From Planococcus sp. ISL-110 (GTDB taxonomy: Bacteria; Bacillota; Bacilli; Bacillales_A; Planococcaceae), in NCBI RefSeq assembly GCF_018613575.1, contig NZ_JAGGPX010000013.1, positions 45,607-109,606 on the forward strand: a stretch of 64,000 nt of DNA, read 5' to 3'. Shown one piece after another: positions 24,589 to 34,418 of the stretch. Every line of letters starts with the position of its first letter. Positions within the stretch are counted from its first letter, which is position 1. The notes below the pieces were generated by a model that had not been told where the DNA came from, did not search any database, and saw nothing but the letters and a program-made list of their open reading frames with translations. The position numbers and the translations under genes are program-made.

Positions 24589-25176
24589 TTACCGTTCACT
24601 CAGCGAAGGTACCAGATGGCTGACTTGGTTATAGTTTTGGATAATCCAATTGCTTTGGTCAAACTGAATATGGCTCAGGCAAGCATTCAGCAGCCTGGTT
24701 TTTCCAGAGCCGATTTCACCGTCTGATAATTCGCCTAGAATGGCGTTGATGACACCGCCGTGGGAAACCAGCAAGACGCGCTGGTCCGGATAACGGTCAT
24801 TGATGATCTTCAGGCCGTTTGCCAGCCGTTCGGCAAATAAGCCATTATCTTCCTGATTCGGATACAGCCGATCAGGAAAAGTAAGAGCCCGCTCCTCATA
24901 GGTCAATCCTTCTGCATCACCGAAATGCTTTTCCGCAAACTCTTCCATTTCAACGAGCGGCAATTCCAATGTTGCATTGATGATTTCAGCTGTCCGCCGA
25001 GCACGCTGCAACGGGCTCGTGATGATCAGATCCCAATCAGCAGCGGTTAAATACGCCCCGCATTGCATGGCCTGCTGTGTGCCGGCAACATTCAAGGGAA
25101 TATCGGTTTTTCCCTGGATCTTCCCTTGTGCATTCCAATCCGTTTCACCGTGGCGAATCAAGCAGACAATGGTCAA
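24589..25176 (-). CDS. Histidine phosphatase family (phosphoglycerate-mutase-like) protein
   Basis: A 195-residue protein with the phosphohistidine motif RHGETDWN (His 9), TSPLQRARRTAEII with the second Arg, and VLLVSHGGVINAIL with the second His. This branch-1 histidine phosphatase acts on small phosphate esters; the substrate (phosphoglycerate, alpha-ribazole phosphate, sugar phosphate) cannot be told. No cobalamin genes are adjacent, so a CobC role is unlikely here. Confidence 0.9.
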   Translation of the reverse strand: MTIVCLIRHGETDWNAQGKIQGKTDIPLNVAGTQQAMQCGAYLTAADWDLIITSPLQRARRTAEIINATLELPLVEMEEFAEKHFGDAEGLTYEERALTFPDRLYPNQEDNGLFAERLANGLKIINDRYPDQRVLLVSHGGVINAILGELSDGEIGSGKTRLLNACLSHIQFDQSNWIIQNYNQVSHLVPSLSER

Positions 25177-25556
25177 ATTTAGTCACCCCTCCATTGATTA
25201 TTAATATTTTTTTATTTTACCACAAACAGTCATGCGGCTCACTCTAAAAGCCTGTGCACCTGTCCGGTTGACCGGCCCCTAACCAAATGCTCCATCACAG
25301 ACTGGCGGGTGTCTCGGCCTATGAAGCACAGATCCCCCGCTTCTAGGTGTCGCAACAGCTGGTTTTTGGCGTGAATTCAGTGACTGCTTCGGATTTCCGT
25401 TCCCATATTTCTGCTTGTCGGCTGTTTTGAACTGGTTATCAAATACCCTTATGTAAGTAGTTACATTTATTATTTTACACCCTCCATATACTCTCTCTCC
25501 TGCAGCCCACTTAAAAACCCCTATTATGCAATAGAGGTTTAGCATCCGTAACGTAT
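25177..25556. other. 380-base gene-free stretch
   Basis: No convincing frame, repeat or terminator seen. Residue makeup of the longest frames is not protein-like. Confidence 0.5.
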
Positions 25557-25928
25557 TTATTCTTTTAATTCGATGACGAAGGTGGTCAGTTCTTTTACTT
25601 TTTCGCTGCTTTCCGTTTCCATTACGTAAAAATCGCAGTAGGCGTAAACTTTCGCCTTATCCGCCAGTCCCTTCTTTTTCATCGTTCCTTTGACTGCAGC
25701 CTCCCCGTTGGCAGCAACAGCAATATCGATGGTGAAATCTACATCCCTATAACCGTCCTCCACCCCAAATGCCGCATCGAGAAATGCCTGTTTCCCAGTA
25801 ATCGGCTCTGAACCGACAATCGTCCACACGACATCATCTGCAATATGGTTTTCAATGAACAGACGGTCTCCGTGAAAGAAAGCACTATTGAAATGGCAGA
25901 AAAAATCTGTATTTTTTACCACTTTCAT
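25557..25928 (-). CDS. SnoaL-like (NTF2 fold) protein
   Basis: A 123-residue protein of the NTF2/SnoaL fold: NSAFFHGDRLFIENHIADDVVWTIVGSEPITGKQAFLDAAF opening, conserved W and G in the cone, and paired beta strands at the end (KVYAYCDFYVMET, KVKELTTFVIEL). The class binds or isomerises small molecules; no catalytic residue set can be assigned. Stand-alone gene. Confidence 0.8.
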   Translation of the reverse strand: MKVVKNTDFFCHFNSAFFHGDRLFIENHIADDVVWTIVGSEPITGKQAFLDAAFGVEDGYRDVDFTIDIAVAANGEAAVKGTMKKKGLADKAKVYAYCDFYVMETESSEKVKELTTFVIELKE

Positions 25929-26228
25929 TGCCAGCCGCTCCTTTCGGTCGTGTTGCCCCTTTCTTCAATGTTTCCCTGGTTGAATGACCCCAAAAACCTT
26001 GCTTATTTTCACTGACCGGTCCTCCCCTGAGACACCGAGCCAATGCCTGATTCTATGCGGACAATCACTGTTATCGGCTTGTTCACCTCTTTCTCATCGA
26101 TTATCCTGAAATCGCTCTGATATCCGCTGTTCTAGATGTATTATCCAATACCCAATTCCTGTTGAAATCAGTCACGAATTCCATTTTCAGAGAGATTTAT
26201 TTTTCCGTTTCTGCTTATGGGCACAAAA
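25929..26228. other. 300-base gene-free stretch
   Basis: No coding frame supported. It presumably carries the promoter of the SnoaL-like gene (minus strand); no clear boxes were found. Confidence 0.5.
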
Positions 26229-26264
26229 AAACCGCTCCAGGTTTGTTGTCTCCTGAAGCGGTTG
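26224..26264 (-). terminator. Terminator of the fru operon
   Basis: Stem AACCGCTTCAGG (minus strand) with CCTGGAGCGGTT, then T7, overlapping the last codon region of fruA. Confidence 0.9.
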
Positions 26265-26268
26265 TTGC

Positions 26269-28182
26269 TTATGCGGCTACTGGCACACGTTTTTTCAAAG
26301 AACCGACAAGGAGCGCGGTAACGACAGCGCCTGCCATGATGGCCAACACATACAGCAGGATGCTGGGAACGCCTCCATCTACAAGGCCGATGACAAACAC
26401 GCCGCCGTGAGGGGCACGCAGGCCGATGTCAAACAGCATGACCAAGGCACCGGTAACCGCCGCTCCGGCTACCGAAGCTGGAATGACGCGTGCCGGATCA
26501 GCTGCCGCAAACGGGATGACGCCTTCTGTGATAAAGCAGGCACCGAGGACGTAAGCTGTTTTGCCGGCTTCACGTTCCGGTTTAGTGAATTTATTCTTGA
26601 AAAGTGTCGTAGCAAGTGCAAGGCCAAGCGGCGGAACCATTCCGGCCGCCATGACCGTTGCCATGAAGTTGAAGTTTTGCGCATCCAGCATCGCAATGCC
26701 GAATGTGTAGGCCGCTTTGTTTATGGGACCACCCATATCGATGGCCATCATGCCGCCTAGCAGCAAACCGACCAGCACCAGGTTCGTGCCGCCCAAACTT
26801 TCAAGGAAAGCGGAAATCGTTGTGTAGACTTTGGTCAGCTGCGGATTGACGAGCATCATGATGATGCCGGTGATGGCAATCGCAAAGACCGGGTAGAACA
26901 ACACCGGCTTCAGGCCTTCCAGGGAATTCGGCAGGCCAGCAAAGGCTTTTTTGACCAACAGCGTCACGTAACCTGCCAGGAAACCGGCGATCAAGCCGCC
27001 CAGAAATCCGGAACCGCCGCTTGCTTCTTCAACACCGGTGACGGTGATGGCAATCAAACCGCCGATCATACCCGGTGCAAATCCGGGACGGTCGGCAATG
27101 CTCATGGCGATAAAACCGGCAAGTACCGGAACCATCAGGAAGAACGCGTTGCCGCCGCCAATGGTGCTCAGCATGGCCGCGAATTCATTGTATTCGGGAC
27201 TGTCAGGATTTGAGGCGTTGATGCCCCAGAAAAACGAGATGGCAATGAGGATACCGCCGCCGACCACAAATGGCAGCATATTCGATACGCCGTTCATCAG
27301 GTGCTTATAGAACCCGCCTTTGGTTTCCCCTGCATCTGCTTCGTCTTTTGATTTGTCGTGCTTATAGGTCGGTGCATCGCCTGCTACGGCACGGTTCAAT
27401 AAATTGTCCGTTTCGTAGATCGCTTTGCCGACCGCCGTCTGGATGACGGGCTTGCCGTCAAAACGGCTCATTTCCACTTTGGTGTCTGCTGCCACGATGA
27501 TGGCATCCGCTCCGGCAATGTCTTCAGCAGTCAATCGGTTTTTCACGCCGCTCGAGCCGTTGGTTTCGACTTTCAGAGCGATGCCCAGCTCTTTGGCGCG
27601 TTCATTCAGTTTTTCAGCTGCCATGTAAGTATGGGCAATGCCGGTGGGACAGGCGGTGACCGCCAAAATTTTCTTCTGTGTGCTGTCAGCCGGAATGTTT
27701 TCCGCCGCCGTTTCCGGTTCATCCAGGGAAGCCTCTTTAGCGGATACCACATCCAACACTTCCTGCTTCGACTGGGCCGCGAGGATGTTCGTGCGGAACT
27801 TGTCGTCCATCAGGAACGTGGCCAGGCGTGACAGCGCCTCCAAATGATCGTCATTGGCGCCTTCAGTGGCTGCAATCATGAAGAACAGGTTGGCCGGCTG
27901 GCCGTCGAGCGATTCAAAGTCGAGTCCATCGGTTGCGCGGCCAAAAGCGATGGCCGGGGATTTGACGGCGGAAGACTTGGCATGGGGAATAGCGATGCCG
28001 TCTCCGATGCCGGTCGTGCTTTGGCTTTCACGTTCCAGGATAGCTGCCGTGAATGCACGTTTGTCCGATAATTTGCCGGCGCGGTCCAATTGTCCGGCAA
28101 GCTCTTCCAGCACTTCTTGTTTCGTTGTGGCGGAAAGGTTCAAGATAATGGTTTCTTCTGTTAAAAGCTGAGTGATTTTCAT
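26269..28182 (-). CDS. fruA: PTS fructose-specific EIIABC transporter
   Basis: A 637-residue three-domain permease. EIIA (1-150) with phospho-His H67 in GIAIPHAK; EIIB (about 170-270) with C178 in VTACPTGIAHTYMAAE; EIIC (about 290-635) with about nine helices and GMMAIDMGGPINKAAY. It takes up fructose and delivers fructose 1-phosphate. It overlaps fruK by four bases, and the three genes fruR-fruK-fruA form one operon. Phosphate comes from HPr and enzyme I, encoded divergently at 30053-32037. Confidence 0.96.
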   Translation of the reverse strand: MKITQLLTEETIILNLSATTKQEVLEELAGQLDRAGKLSDKRAFTAAILERESQSTTGIGDGIAIPHAKSSAVKSPAIAFGRATDGLDFESLDGQPANLFFMIAATEGANDDHLEALSRLATFLMDDKFRTNILAAQSKQEVLDVVSAKEASLDEPETAAENIPADSTQKKILAVTACPTGIAHTYMAAEKLNERAKELGIALKVETNGSSGVKNRLTAEDIAGADAIIVAADTKVEMSRFDGKPVIQTAVGKAIYETDNLLNRAVAGDAPTYKHDKSKDEADAGETKGGFYKHLMNGVSNMLPFVVGGGILIAISFFWGINASNPDSPEYNEFAAMLSTIGGGNAFFLMVPVLAGFIAMSIADRPGFAPGMIGGLIAITVTGVEEASGGSGFLGGLIAGFLAGYVTLLVKKAFAGLPNSLEGLKPVLFYPVFAIAITGIIMMLVNPQLTKVYTTISAFLESLGGTNLVLVGLLLGGMMAIDMGGPINKAAYTFGIAMLDAQNFNFMATVMAAGMVPPLGLALATTLFKNKFTKPEREAGKTAYVLGACFITEGVIPFAAADPARVIPASVAGAAVTGALVMLFDIGLRAPHGGVFVIGLVDGGVPSILLYVLAIMAGAVVTALLVGSLKKRVPVAA

Positions 28183-29111
28183 TTTGTCACATCCTTTTCG
28201 TCATATGGATAAATCTCTACCTCACCGAGCAACTTGTCGACGTCTTCCTTGCGGCATAGATCTGAACGGAAGGCAGTCGCACTGCCGCTGGCGACACCAT
28301 AACGGAACGCCAAGGCAGGATCCAAATCTCCCGCGTATGAGGCGATAAACCCGGAGACCAGCGAATCGCCGGAACCGACCGTGTTGACGACGGTACCTTG
28401 AGGAGCTTTGGCGATCAAGGTCGTGTCTTTTGTCACCAGCAACGCCCCGTCTCCACCCATGGAAACGACGACATGTTCGATGCCCTGTGCCACCAGCTTG
28501 CTGGCATAATGGAAAGCTTCTGAAAGACTGGTGATTTCCACACCGAACAACTCGCCCAATTCCTGTTGGTTGGGCTTGATCAGGAAGACCGGAGTAGCCA
28601 CCAAACTTTTTAGCGCCGGGCCCGATGTGTCGAGCACGAACCGGACCTCGTTGGCCTGGCAAATTTTCGCCAGTTCCGAGAAATAATCCGTTGGAATCGA
28701 TCCCGGCAGGCTGCCGGCCAATACAAACCAGTCGCCCCGGTTCATCCTGCGCACTTTTTCAGTCAATGCCGACAGCTGCGCCTCGTTTAATTCAGGTCCC
28801 GGCCCGTTAAGTTCAGTTTCCTTGTCCGATTTGATTTTGACGTTGATGCGGGTGATTTCCGCCGTTTGGATAAAATCTGCATCAACGCCTTCATTTTTTA
28901 GAAACTCTTCTATATAGTGTCCCGTAAAGCCTCCGGCATAGCCGAGCGCCTGATTGGAGACGCCTAACCGCTTTAACACACGGGAAACATTGATGCCTTT
29001 TCCGCCGGGGTAGTAATAAACCTCTTCAGAACGATTTAGTTTTCCGCTTTCGAATTCGGGTACATATACCGTGTAATCGATGGAAGGGGTAATCGTGCAG
29101 GTGTATATCAT
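28179..29111 (-). CDS. fruK: 1-phosphofructokinase
   Basis: A 310-residue PfkB-family kinase turning fructose 1-phosphate into fructose 1,6-bisphosphate with ATP. The opening TCTITPSIDYTVYVP, the YYPGGKGINVSRVLKRLG motif and the C-terminal anion-hole/catalytic GSGDSLVSGFIA are diagnostic for FruK/LacC. Both ends overlap neighbours by ATGA, indicating tight translational coupling with fruR and fruA. Confidence 0.96.
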   Translation of the reverse strand: MIYTCTITPSIDYTVYVPEFESGKLNRSEEVYYYPGGKGINVSRVLKRLGVSNQALGYAGGFTGHYIEEFLKNEGVDADFIQTAEITRINVKIKSDKETELNGPGPELNEAQLSALTEKVRRMNRGDWFVLAGSLPGSIPTDYFSELAKICQANEVRFVLDTSGPALKSLVATPVFLIKPNQQELGELFGVEITSLSEAFHYASKLVAQGIEHVVVSMGGDGALLVTKDTTLIAKAPQGTVVNTVGSGDSLVSGFIASYAGDLDPALAFRYGVASGSATAFRSDLCRKEDVDKLLGEVEIYPYDEKDVTK

Positions 29112-29860
29112 GGTGTCACGACCTTTACTATTGTCTTTTTTTCGAGCCCAGCATTGGCTTCTTTGGAAATTTCATCTACAATTAAAGTTGCGCGGTCCAA
29201 ATCCATAATTTTAGCAAAACTGATTTTATTGGCTTTGGAATGATCAGCGAGCGCATAGGTTTTTCGCGCCAAGGAACTGGCCAGCTGCTTGATGGCTGCT
29301 TCCTCGGGGTCCGGTGTGGTATAGCCGTAATCCCGGTGGAATCCGTTGATGCCGAGGAAACAGACATCGAACCGGTAGTTCTGGAGCGCCTGGATCGTGT
29401 GGGAACCGACAAAAGCGCCCGTTCGCGGCTTCATCAAACCACCGGTCAAGTAGGTGGTGATGCCTTGTTCGTTAAGGGCTTCGACGAGTGTCAATCCGTT
29501 GGTCACGACCACCAGATCCTTGTCTTTCAGAAACGGAATCAGTTGAAAGGTCGTGGTGCCGGCATCCAGGAATACGCTGTCTCCTTGTTGAACGAGCGAG
29601 GAGGCATATTCCGCTATCCTGATTTTCTCTTCCAGGAACCGTGTGGATTTATCCGAAATGCTGGGTTCCATCAGATTCCGCCCTGGCAGGATAGCGCCGC
29701 CGAAAACGCGTTCGAGTTTTTGCGATTGCTCGAGATCGGTCAGGTCCCTTCGGATGGTTGATTCCGATGCACCTGTCGATTCCACCAGTTCCTGTATTTT
29801 GACTGTCTGTTTTTCTTCCAGCAGCGCTAAAATATAGGCATGCCGTTCGTTGGTCAGCAA
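29108..29860 (-). CDS. fruR: DeoR-family fructose operon repressor
   Basis: A 250-residue DeoR regulator. The N-terminal winged helix (RHAYILALLEEKQTVKIQELVESTGASESTIRRDLTDLE) and the sugar-phosphate-binding domain (FLDAGTTTFQLIPFL, NGLTLVEALNE, GSHTIQALQNYRFDVCFLGING) match FruR. Fructose 1-phosphate is the expected inducer. As first gene of the operon it should repress itself with fruKA and may also affect the divergent ptsHI promoter. Confidence 0.93.
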   Translation of the reverse strand: MLTNERHAYILALLEEKQTVKIQELVESTGASESTIRRDLTDLEQSQKLERVFGGAILPGRNLMEPSISDKSTRFLEEKIRIAEYASSLVQQGDSVFLDAGTTTFQLIPFLKDKDLVVVTNGLTLVEALNEQGITTYLTGGLMKPRTGAFVGSHTIQALQNYRFDVCFLGINGFHRDYGYTTPDPEEAAIKQLASSLARKTYALADHSKANKISFAKIMDLDRATLIVDEISKEANAGLEKKTIVKVVTP

Positions 29861-29976
29861 GTTATCACCTTCTCTTTAATAGAGTAAAAGTTCTGTTAAA
29901 TAGATAATACTTGAAATCGCTTCCACAATCAATCATAATCGTTCATAAGCAATCAAAAAACGTCATTTTTTATTCC

Positions 29977-30012
29977 CATTCGCTCAAAAACCGTCACATT
30001 CGGTCAGCGAAT
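29977..30012. promoter_or_regulatory. Putative FruR operators between fruR and ptsH
   Basis: Direct repeats CATTCGCTCA (29977-29986) and CATTCGGTCA (29997-30006) are exactly 20 bases, about two helical turns, apart. The second continues into AGCGAAT, making an inverted match to ATTCGCT of the first. Spaced direct repeats suit DeoR-family proteins. Assignment is by position only. Confidence 0.45.
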
Positions 30013-30052
30013 AAACAAAAATGATTGCATCCATTAAAGGAGGAAATTTATC

Positions 30053-30322
30053 ATGGTCGAAAAACAATTTACAATTACAGATGAAGCAGGTATGCACGCA
30101 CGTCCGGCATCCGCATTAGTTGGAGCGGTGTCAAAATTCAAGTCAGACATTACGATTGAACACAAAGGCAAAAAAGTAAACTTGAAGTCCATTTTGGGCG
30201 TTATGTCTTTAGGCATTCCAAGCGGTTCAGTGGTGACCATTGCAGCGGATGGCGAAGACGAAAACGAAGCGATTGAAAAAGCAGCGGACGTAATGAAGGC
30301 CGAAGGGATTTCAAACCAATGA
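30053..30322 (+). CDS. ptsH: Phosphocarrier protein HPr
   Basis: An 89-residue HPr. H15 in GMHARPAS receives phosphate from enzyme I, and S46 in [13 protein letters not shown] is the regulatory site for HPr kinase, so it can serve carbon catabolite control with CcpA. AAAGGAGG at 30037-30044 sets the start. It overlaps ptsI by ATGA. In B. subtilis these genes follow ptsG; here they stand divergent to the fructose operon. Confidence 0.97.
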   Translation: MVEKQFTITDEAGMHARPASALVGAVSKFKSDITIEHKGKKVNLKSILGVMSLGIPSGSVVTIAADGEDENEAIEKAADVMKAEGISNQ

Positions 30323-32037
30323 CACAAACAATGTCCGGAATAGCAGCATCGAATGGAATAGCCATCGCTAAAGCTTTTCGCTTAGAAAATCCGGAATTGA
30401 ATGTGGATAAACGGACAATTTCGGATGTCGACAGCGAATTGGAGCGATTGACTTCATCTTTGGAAAAATCCATTGCCGAACTTGAAGTGATCCAAAAGAA
30501 AACGGCTGAGACAATCAGTGACAAGGAAGCCGCAATTTTTGGTGCCCACCTGCTGGTCCTGAGCGACCCTGAACTTGTCGGTCCGATTACAGAGCGAATC
30601 ACCACAGACAAGGTCAATGCAGAGTTTGCGCTGCAGGAAACGTCGGATATGTTCATCTCCATGTTTGAAGCGATGGACAATGAATACATGAAAGAACGCG
30701 CCGCGGACATCCGTGACGTCAGAAAACGTGTATTGGCCCACCTGCTCGGTGTCAGCATCCAAAGCCCAAGCATGATCTCAGATGAAGTCATCATCATTGC
30801 GGAAGATTTGACCCCTTCCGATACGGTTCAGTTAAACGCCCAGTTCGTCAAAGGCTTTATCACCGATATCGGCGGACGCACTTCCCACTCGGCGATCCTG
30901 GCGCGCACGCTGGAAATCCCGGCCGTGGTCGGCGCTAAAACCGCAATGGCGGATATCCAGAACGGCACCATCGTCATTGTGGATGGCTTGGACGGAACGA
31001 TTTTAATCGCACCGGAAGACAGCGTCATCGAAGAATACAAAAACAAACAAGCGGCCTATGACGAGCAGAAAGCAGAATGGGCCGTACTGAAAAACGAACC
31101 GACCGTTTCCGCTGACGGCCACGCTGTTGAAATCGGCGCCAACATCGGCACGCCAAAAGACATTGCCGGCGTCCTGGATAACGGCGGTGAAGCGATCGGC
31201 TTGTACCGTACGGAGTTTCTGTACATGGGACGTGACCAGTTCCCGACAGAAGATGAACAAGTCGAAGCCTATGCCGCTGTCCTAAAAGGCATGCAGGGCA
31301 AACCGACCGTTGTCCGGACACTCGACATCGGCGGCGACAAAGAACTGTCCTACCTGGAGCTGCCAAAAGAACTAAACCCATTCCTTGGTTTGCGCGCAAT
31401 CCGCCTGTGCCTGGAAATGCCGGATATGTTCCGAACGCAGCTGCGTGCTTTGCTGCGCGCCAGCATCCATGGCAACTTGAAAATCATGTTCCCAATGATT
31501 GCGACACTTGATGAATTCCGTCAGGCGAAAGCCTTGCTGCTGGAAGAAAAAGCGAAGCTGCAAACCGAAGGCGTGGAAGTCAGTGAAACAATCGAAGTCG
31601 GTATCATGGTCGAGATTCCATCGACGGCTGTTATGGCCGATACCTTCGCCAAAGAAGTCGATTTCTTCTCCATCGGCACCAACGACTTGATCCAGTACAC
31701 AATGGCCGCAGACCGCATGAATGAAAGCGTGTCGTATTTGTATCAGCCATTCAACCCGGCCATTCTGCGCTTGGTGAAAATGGTCATCGACGCCTCTCAT
31801 CGTGAAGGCAAATGGACCGGCATGTGCGGAGAAATGGCCGGAGATGAAATTGCCATCCCGATCCTTCTCGGCCTTGGCCTGGATGAGTTCTCGATGAGTG
31901 CTTCATCGATTCTGAAAGCCCGCTCGCAAATCAGCAAGCTTTCTAAAGCCGAAATGGCACAGCACACAGACCGCATCCTGGCGTTGAGCAATTCCCAGGA
32001 AGTAGAAGACTATGTAACAAAGCTTTCCACCAAATAA
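30319..32037 (+). CDS. ptsI: PTS enzyme I
   Basis: A 572-residue phosphoenolpyruvate-protein phosphotransferase. The phospho-His is H190 in [13 protein letters not shown], and the C-terminal PEP-binding part has [35 protein letters not shown] and the CGEMAGD cysteine. It starts phosphate flow to HPr and so powers all PTS permeases of the cell, not only FruA. Overlaps ptsH by four bases. Confidence 0.97.
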   Translation: MTQTMSGIAASNGIAIAKAFRLENPELNVDKRTISDVDSELERLTSSLEKSIAELEVIQKKTAETISDKEAAIFGAHLLVLSDPELVGPITERITTDKVNAEFALQETSDMFISMFEAMDNEYMKERAADIRDVRKRVLAHLLGVSIQSPSMISDEVIIIAEDLTPSDTVQLNAQFVKGFITDIGGRTSHSAILARTLEIPAVVGAKTAMADIQNGTIVIVDGLDGTILIAPEDSVIEEYKNKQAAYDEQKAEWAVLKNEPTVSADGHAVEIGANIGTPKDIAGVLDNGGEAIGLYRTEFLYMGRDQFPTEDEQVEAYAAVLKGMQGKPTVVRTLDIGGDKELSYLELPKELNPFLGLRAIRLCLEMPDMFRTQLRALLRASIHGNLKIMFPMIATLDEFRQAKALLLEEKAKLQTEGVEVSETIEVGIMVEIPSTAVMADTFAKEVDFFSIGTNDLIQYTMAADRMNESVSYLYQPFNPAILRLVKMVIDASHREGKWTGMCGEMAGDEIAIPILLGLGLDEFSMSASSILKARSQISKLSKAEMAQHTDRILALSNSQEVEDYVTKLSTK

Positions 32038-32076
32038 AAAAATGAGCCAAGGGATTTTCTCCCTGGCTCATTTTTT
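32036..32076. terminator. Bidirectional terminator after ptsI
   Basis: Stem AATGAGCCAAGGGA (32041-32054) with TCCCTGGCTCATT (32060-32072), flanked by A and T runs; shared with the convergent yoxD-like gene. Confidence 0.9.
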
Positions 32077-32081
32077 ATGGA

Positions 32082-32801
32082 TTAAAAAGGATTGGTTGCC
32101 CATTGGCTCGATGTCGGAATAAAGATACGCGGATGCAACTTGAGCTGTGCCACCATGTATTCAGCCAAATCCTCAGGCTGCATGAACTTTTCTTTCTCCT
32201 TTTCGGTTTCGCCTTCTTTGAACGTCAAATCTGTAACGACTCGGCTCGGCGTCAACGCAAAAACCCGAATGTTGTGCTTGCGGACTTCCTGCGACAGCGA
32301 TTCTGTCATGCCAAGCACCCCGAACTTCGAAGCACTGTAGGCGCTTGAACCCGCTGACCCACGCAATCCCGAACTTGAGGAAATGTTGACGATGTCTCCC
32401 CCGTTCTTCTGGATCATTTGGGGCAGCACAGTTCGGGTCACGTAATACATGCCCATCAAATTGACATCGATGATCCGCTTCCACTCTTTCGGATCCAATT
32501 CCAAAAACGGACCGTATTTGCCGATGCCGGCATTATTGATTAAAATATCGGCAGTTCCAAGTTCAGCTGTCAATTTTTTTACTGCCGCTTCCACTTGCTC
32601 TAAATCAGAAACATCCGCCACTGCATAAGCGGCACGGCCCCGCAGCGACTTGATTTCTGCAGCAAGCTTCACTAAATCCGCTTCTGTCCGGGCAATCAGT
32701 CCAACATTGACGCCTTCATTAGCCAAAGCCAACGCTGTCGCCCGCCCGATACCTTTTCCTGCACCTGTTATAAAAGCCGTTTTCTCTGTCAATAATTGCA
32801 T
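32082..32801 (-). CDS. Short-chain dehydrogenase/reductase (YoxD-like, FabG-type)
   Basis: A 239-residue classical [11 protein letters not shown] binds NADP(H), NNAG follows, and the catalytic set is S (in NISSSSG), Y and K in YSASKFG. The C-terminal stretch [22 protein letters not shown] matches Bacillus YoxD. Usually annotated 3-ketoacyl-ACP reductase, but the real substrate of YoxD is unproven and it is not in a fatty acid gene cluster here. Stand-alone gene. Confidence 0.88.
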   Translation of the reverse strand: MQLLTEKTAFITGAGKGIGRATALALANEGVNVGLIARTEADLVKLAAEIKSLRGRAAYAVADVSDLEQVEAAVKKLTAELGTADILINNAGIGKYGPFLELDPKEWKRIIDVNLMGMYYVTRTVLPQMIQKNGGDIVNISSSSGLRGSAGSSAYSASKFGVLGMTESLSQEVRKHNIRVFALTPSRVVTDLTFKEGETEKEKEKFMQPEDLAEYMVAQLKLHPRIFIPTSSQWATNPF

Positions 32802-33251
32802 GATTTAAAATTCCGCCTCTCACTGATAACTTCCATTCATTAGACGCCCGCAAATTCGGAATGTGGGTGAAAAATGGCGATTTCTTCAACTGCACGCTAT
32901 TTTCTTTACCCTTAAGAGGTGGAAAGGTAAACAGCCAAACCTAATTTAATTGCACCATTCAAATCTCTCATAACAAAACAGAGTTATTCATTCATGGAGC
33001 CAAGAAATTCAAAACAACCATCTTCTTTTTTATTCATTCACACAAAAAGAAAAGTTCCGTCTTTATTCGGATAGATGCAGTTATTCATTCGTCGGAAGGA
33101 TATTTTTCCCCGGCGCGTGAAGTGGTTCACGTTATTCTCTTTGTCGTTATTCATCTTCCCATTCAATTCATGTTGACTGCTGTTGCCATAGAATAGCTGC
33201 TCCGATTTTCATTCAGCAAAAGAAACCCTGGAAACCCGCCTGCATTTGCCC
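32802..33251. other. 450-base gene-free stretch with repeated TTATTCATT
   Basis: TTATTCATT or near copies occur at about 32983, 33030, 33081 and 33146, spaced roughly 50-65 bases. No coding frame. The spacing is irregular, so chance in AT-rich DNA is possible. Confidence 0.4.
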
Positions 33252-33281
33252 GTAAAAAAACACCTGTGCAATTGCACAGGT
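33252..33281 (-). terminator. Terminator after metallo-hydrolase gene
   Basis: Perfect 20-base palindrome ACCTGTGCAATTGCACAGGT (33262-33281) followed on the minus strand by GTTTTTTT. Confidence 0.9.
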
Positions 33282-34232
33282 TTATCTTTGTTGTTGTTTG
33301 GACAGCATATCCACTATTCCCATGGCGCTGACCTGCATATCCATCCGGATGTACGGATAAACTTCATGGTCGTCCGGCACGCCTAGGGTTCTCAAATAAG
33401 CCTGAATTCGGTCAAACAAACGATCCGCCAATTGAGCCGGCTCCCATTGAGCGGCAAAGGCGGCCTTTCCTTCTTCAACAAATACCCCAAGCCATTCTTC
33501 CGACTGGCGCAGTGCCAGCTCGGGATGATCGGTTTTACTGAAATGCCCGTAATAGATGGCGTCCAGTTTCGCCTTGGACATCCGTTCGATGGCCTGTTGC
33601 ATAGCTTCCGGATCGAATTGGTTGGGCGACGTGGAAGGCAGGTACAACTCGATGCCCTCCCCCACCAATTGGTCATAGCGGATGCCCACTGTATCCCCTG
33701 CGAAAATGCCGTTGCTGACAGGATCGTAAATGCTGAAATGATGGTTGGCGTGACCCGGCGTGTCCCAAAATTCCAGTGTACACCCTGGGCCGATCTCCAA
33801 TCGGTCTCCTTCCGTTTTTATAAGCAGGCGTTCTTCGGGAATGGCGACGATCGGATCGAACAGTCGATCAAACTGCTCCCCATAAACCATCCGGGCGCCG
33901 GCAGTCAGGCGGCTTGGATCAGCCAGGTGCCGGGCGCCTTTCGGATGGACCACCACTTTGGCGTTCGGGCAATCCTGCAGCAGCAGGCCCACTCCCCCGG
34001 AATGATCCAGATGGACATGGGTGACGATTATGTATTTGACGTCTTCGAGCGCAAACCCCAAATCGGCTAGCCCTTTTTTGACATATTTGACAGAAGGGCT
34101 GGGCCCTGTGTCCACAAGCGTCAGTTCCTTCTCGTCAATAACATAGGTGCCGGTCCGTTCGGGCAGCCCCAAATCGAACCCATCGATCAAGTGCATGCGT
34201 TCAGTTAAGCGAATCGGTTGCTTGTCTTCCAT
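33282..34232 (-). CDS. Metallo-beta-lactamase-fold hydrolase (glyoxalase II-like)
   Basis: About 316 residues. Metal ligands in THVHLDHSGG (near residue 75), TPGHANHHF, AGDTVG and a late YYGHFSKT histidine. A C-terminal helical extension (about 80 residues) carries an all-helix region common in Bacillus hydrolases of this class. RNase Z or lactonase roles are not supported. AAGGGG spaces to ATG 34232; the in-frame starts at 34241 and 34265 are less good. Stand-alone gene with its own terminator. Confidence 0.85.
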   Translation of the reverse strand: MEDKQPIRLTERMHLIDGFDLGLPERTGTYVIDEKELTLVDTGPSPSVKYVKKGLADLGFALEDVKYIIVTHVHLDHSGGVGLLLQDCPNAKVVVHPKGARHLADPSRLTAGARMVYGEQFDRLFDPIVAIPEERLLIKTEGDRLEIGPGCTLEFWDTPGHANHHFSIYDPVSNGIFAGDTVGIRYDQLVGEGIELYLPSTSPNQFDPEAMQQAIERMSKAKLDAIYYGHFSKTDHPELALRQSEEWLGVFVEEGKAAFAAQWEPAQLADRLFDRIQAYLRTLGVPDDHEVYPYIRMDMQVSAMGIVDMLSKQQQR

Positions 34233-34418
34233 TCTATCCATCCCCTTTGCTTTTTGAACAGCCAATTGGCCATGTTAACAATAGTCTACCATTAGGCTTA
34301 CAGATTGGATGTTTTTTTGGTAAAATCCATTCCTGAATAATTTTGCAATTCTCTAATTAATTGCGTAATGTGAAGAACATAAACAATAACACGAGTTGCA
34401 GACAGGAGGAAAACACTT

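Noticed and set aside
32980..33160. TTATTCATT copies as an iteron-type origin or operator array
   Set aside because: Only four short AT-rich copies with irregular spacing and no initiator gene nearby.
33432..34070. 212-codon plus-strand frame opposite the metallo-hydrolase
   Set aside because: The other strand carries the complete zinc-binding motifs; this frame has no ribosome site.
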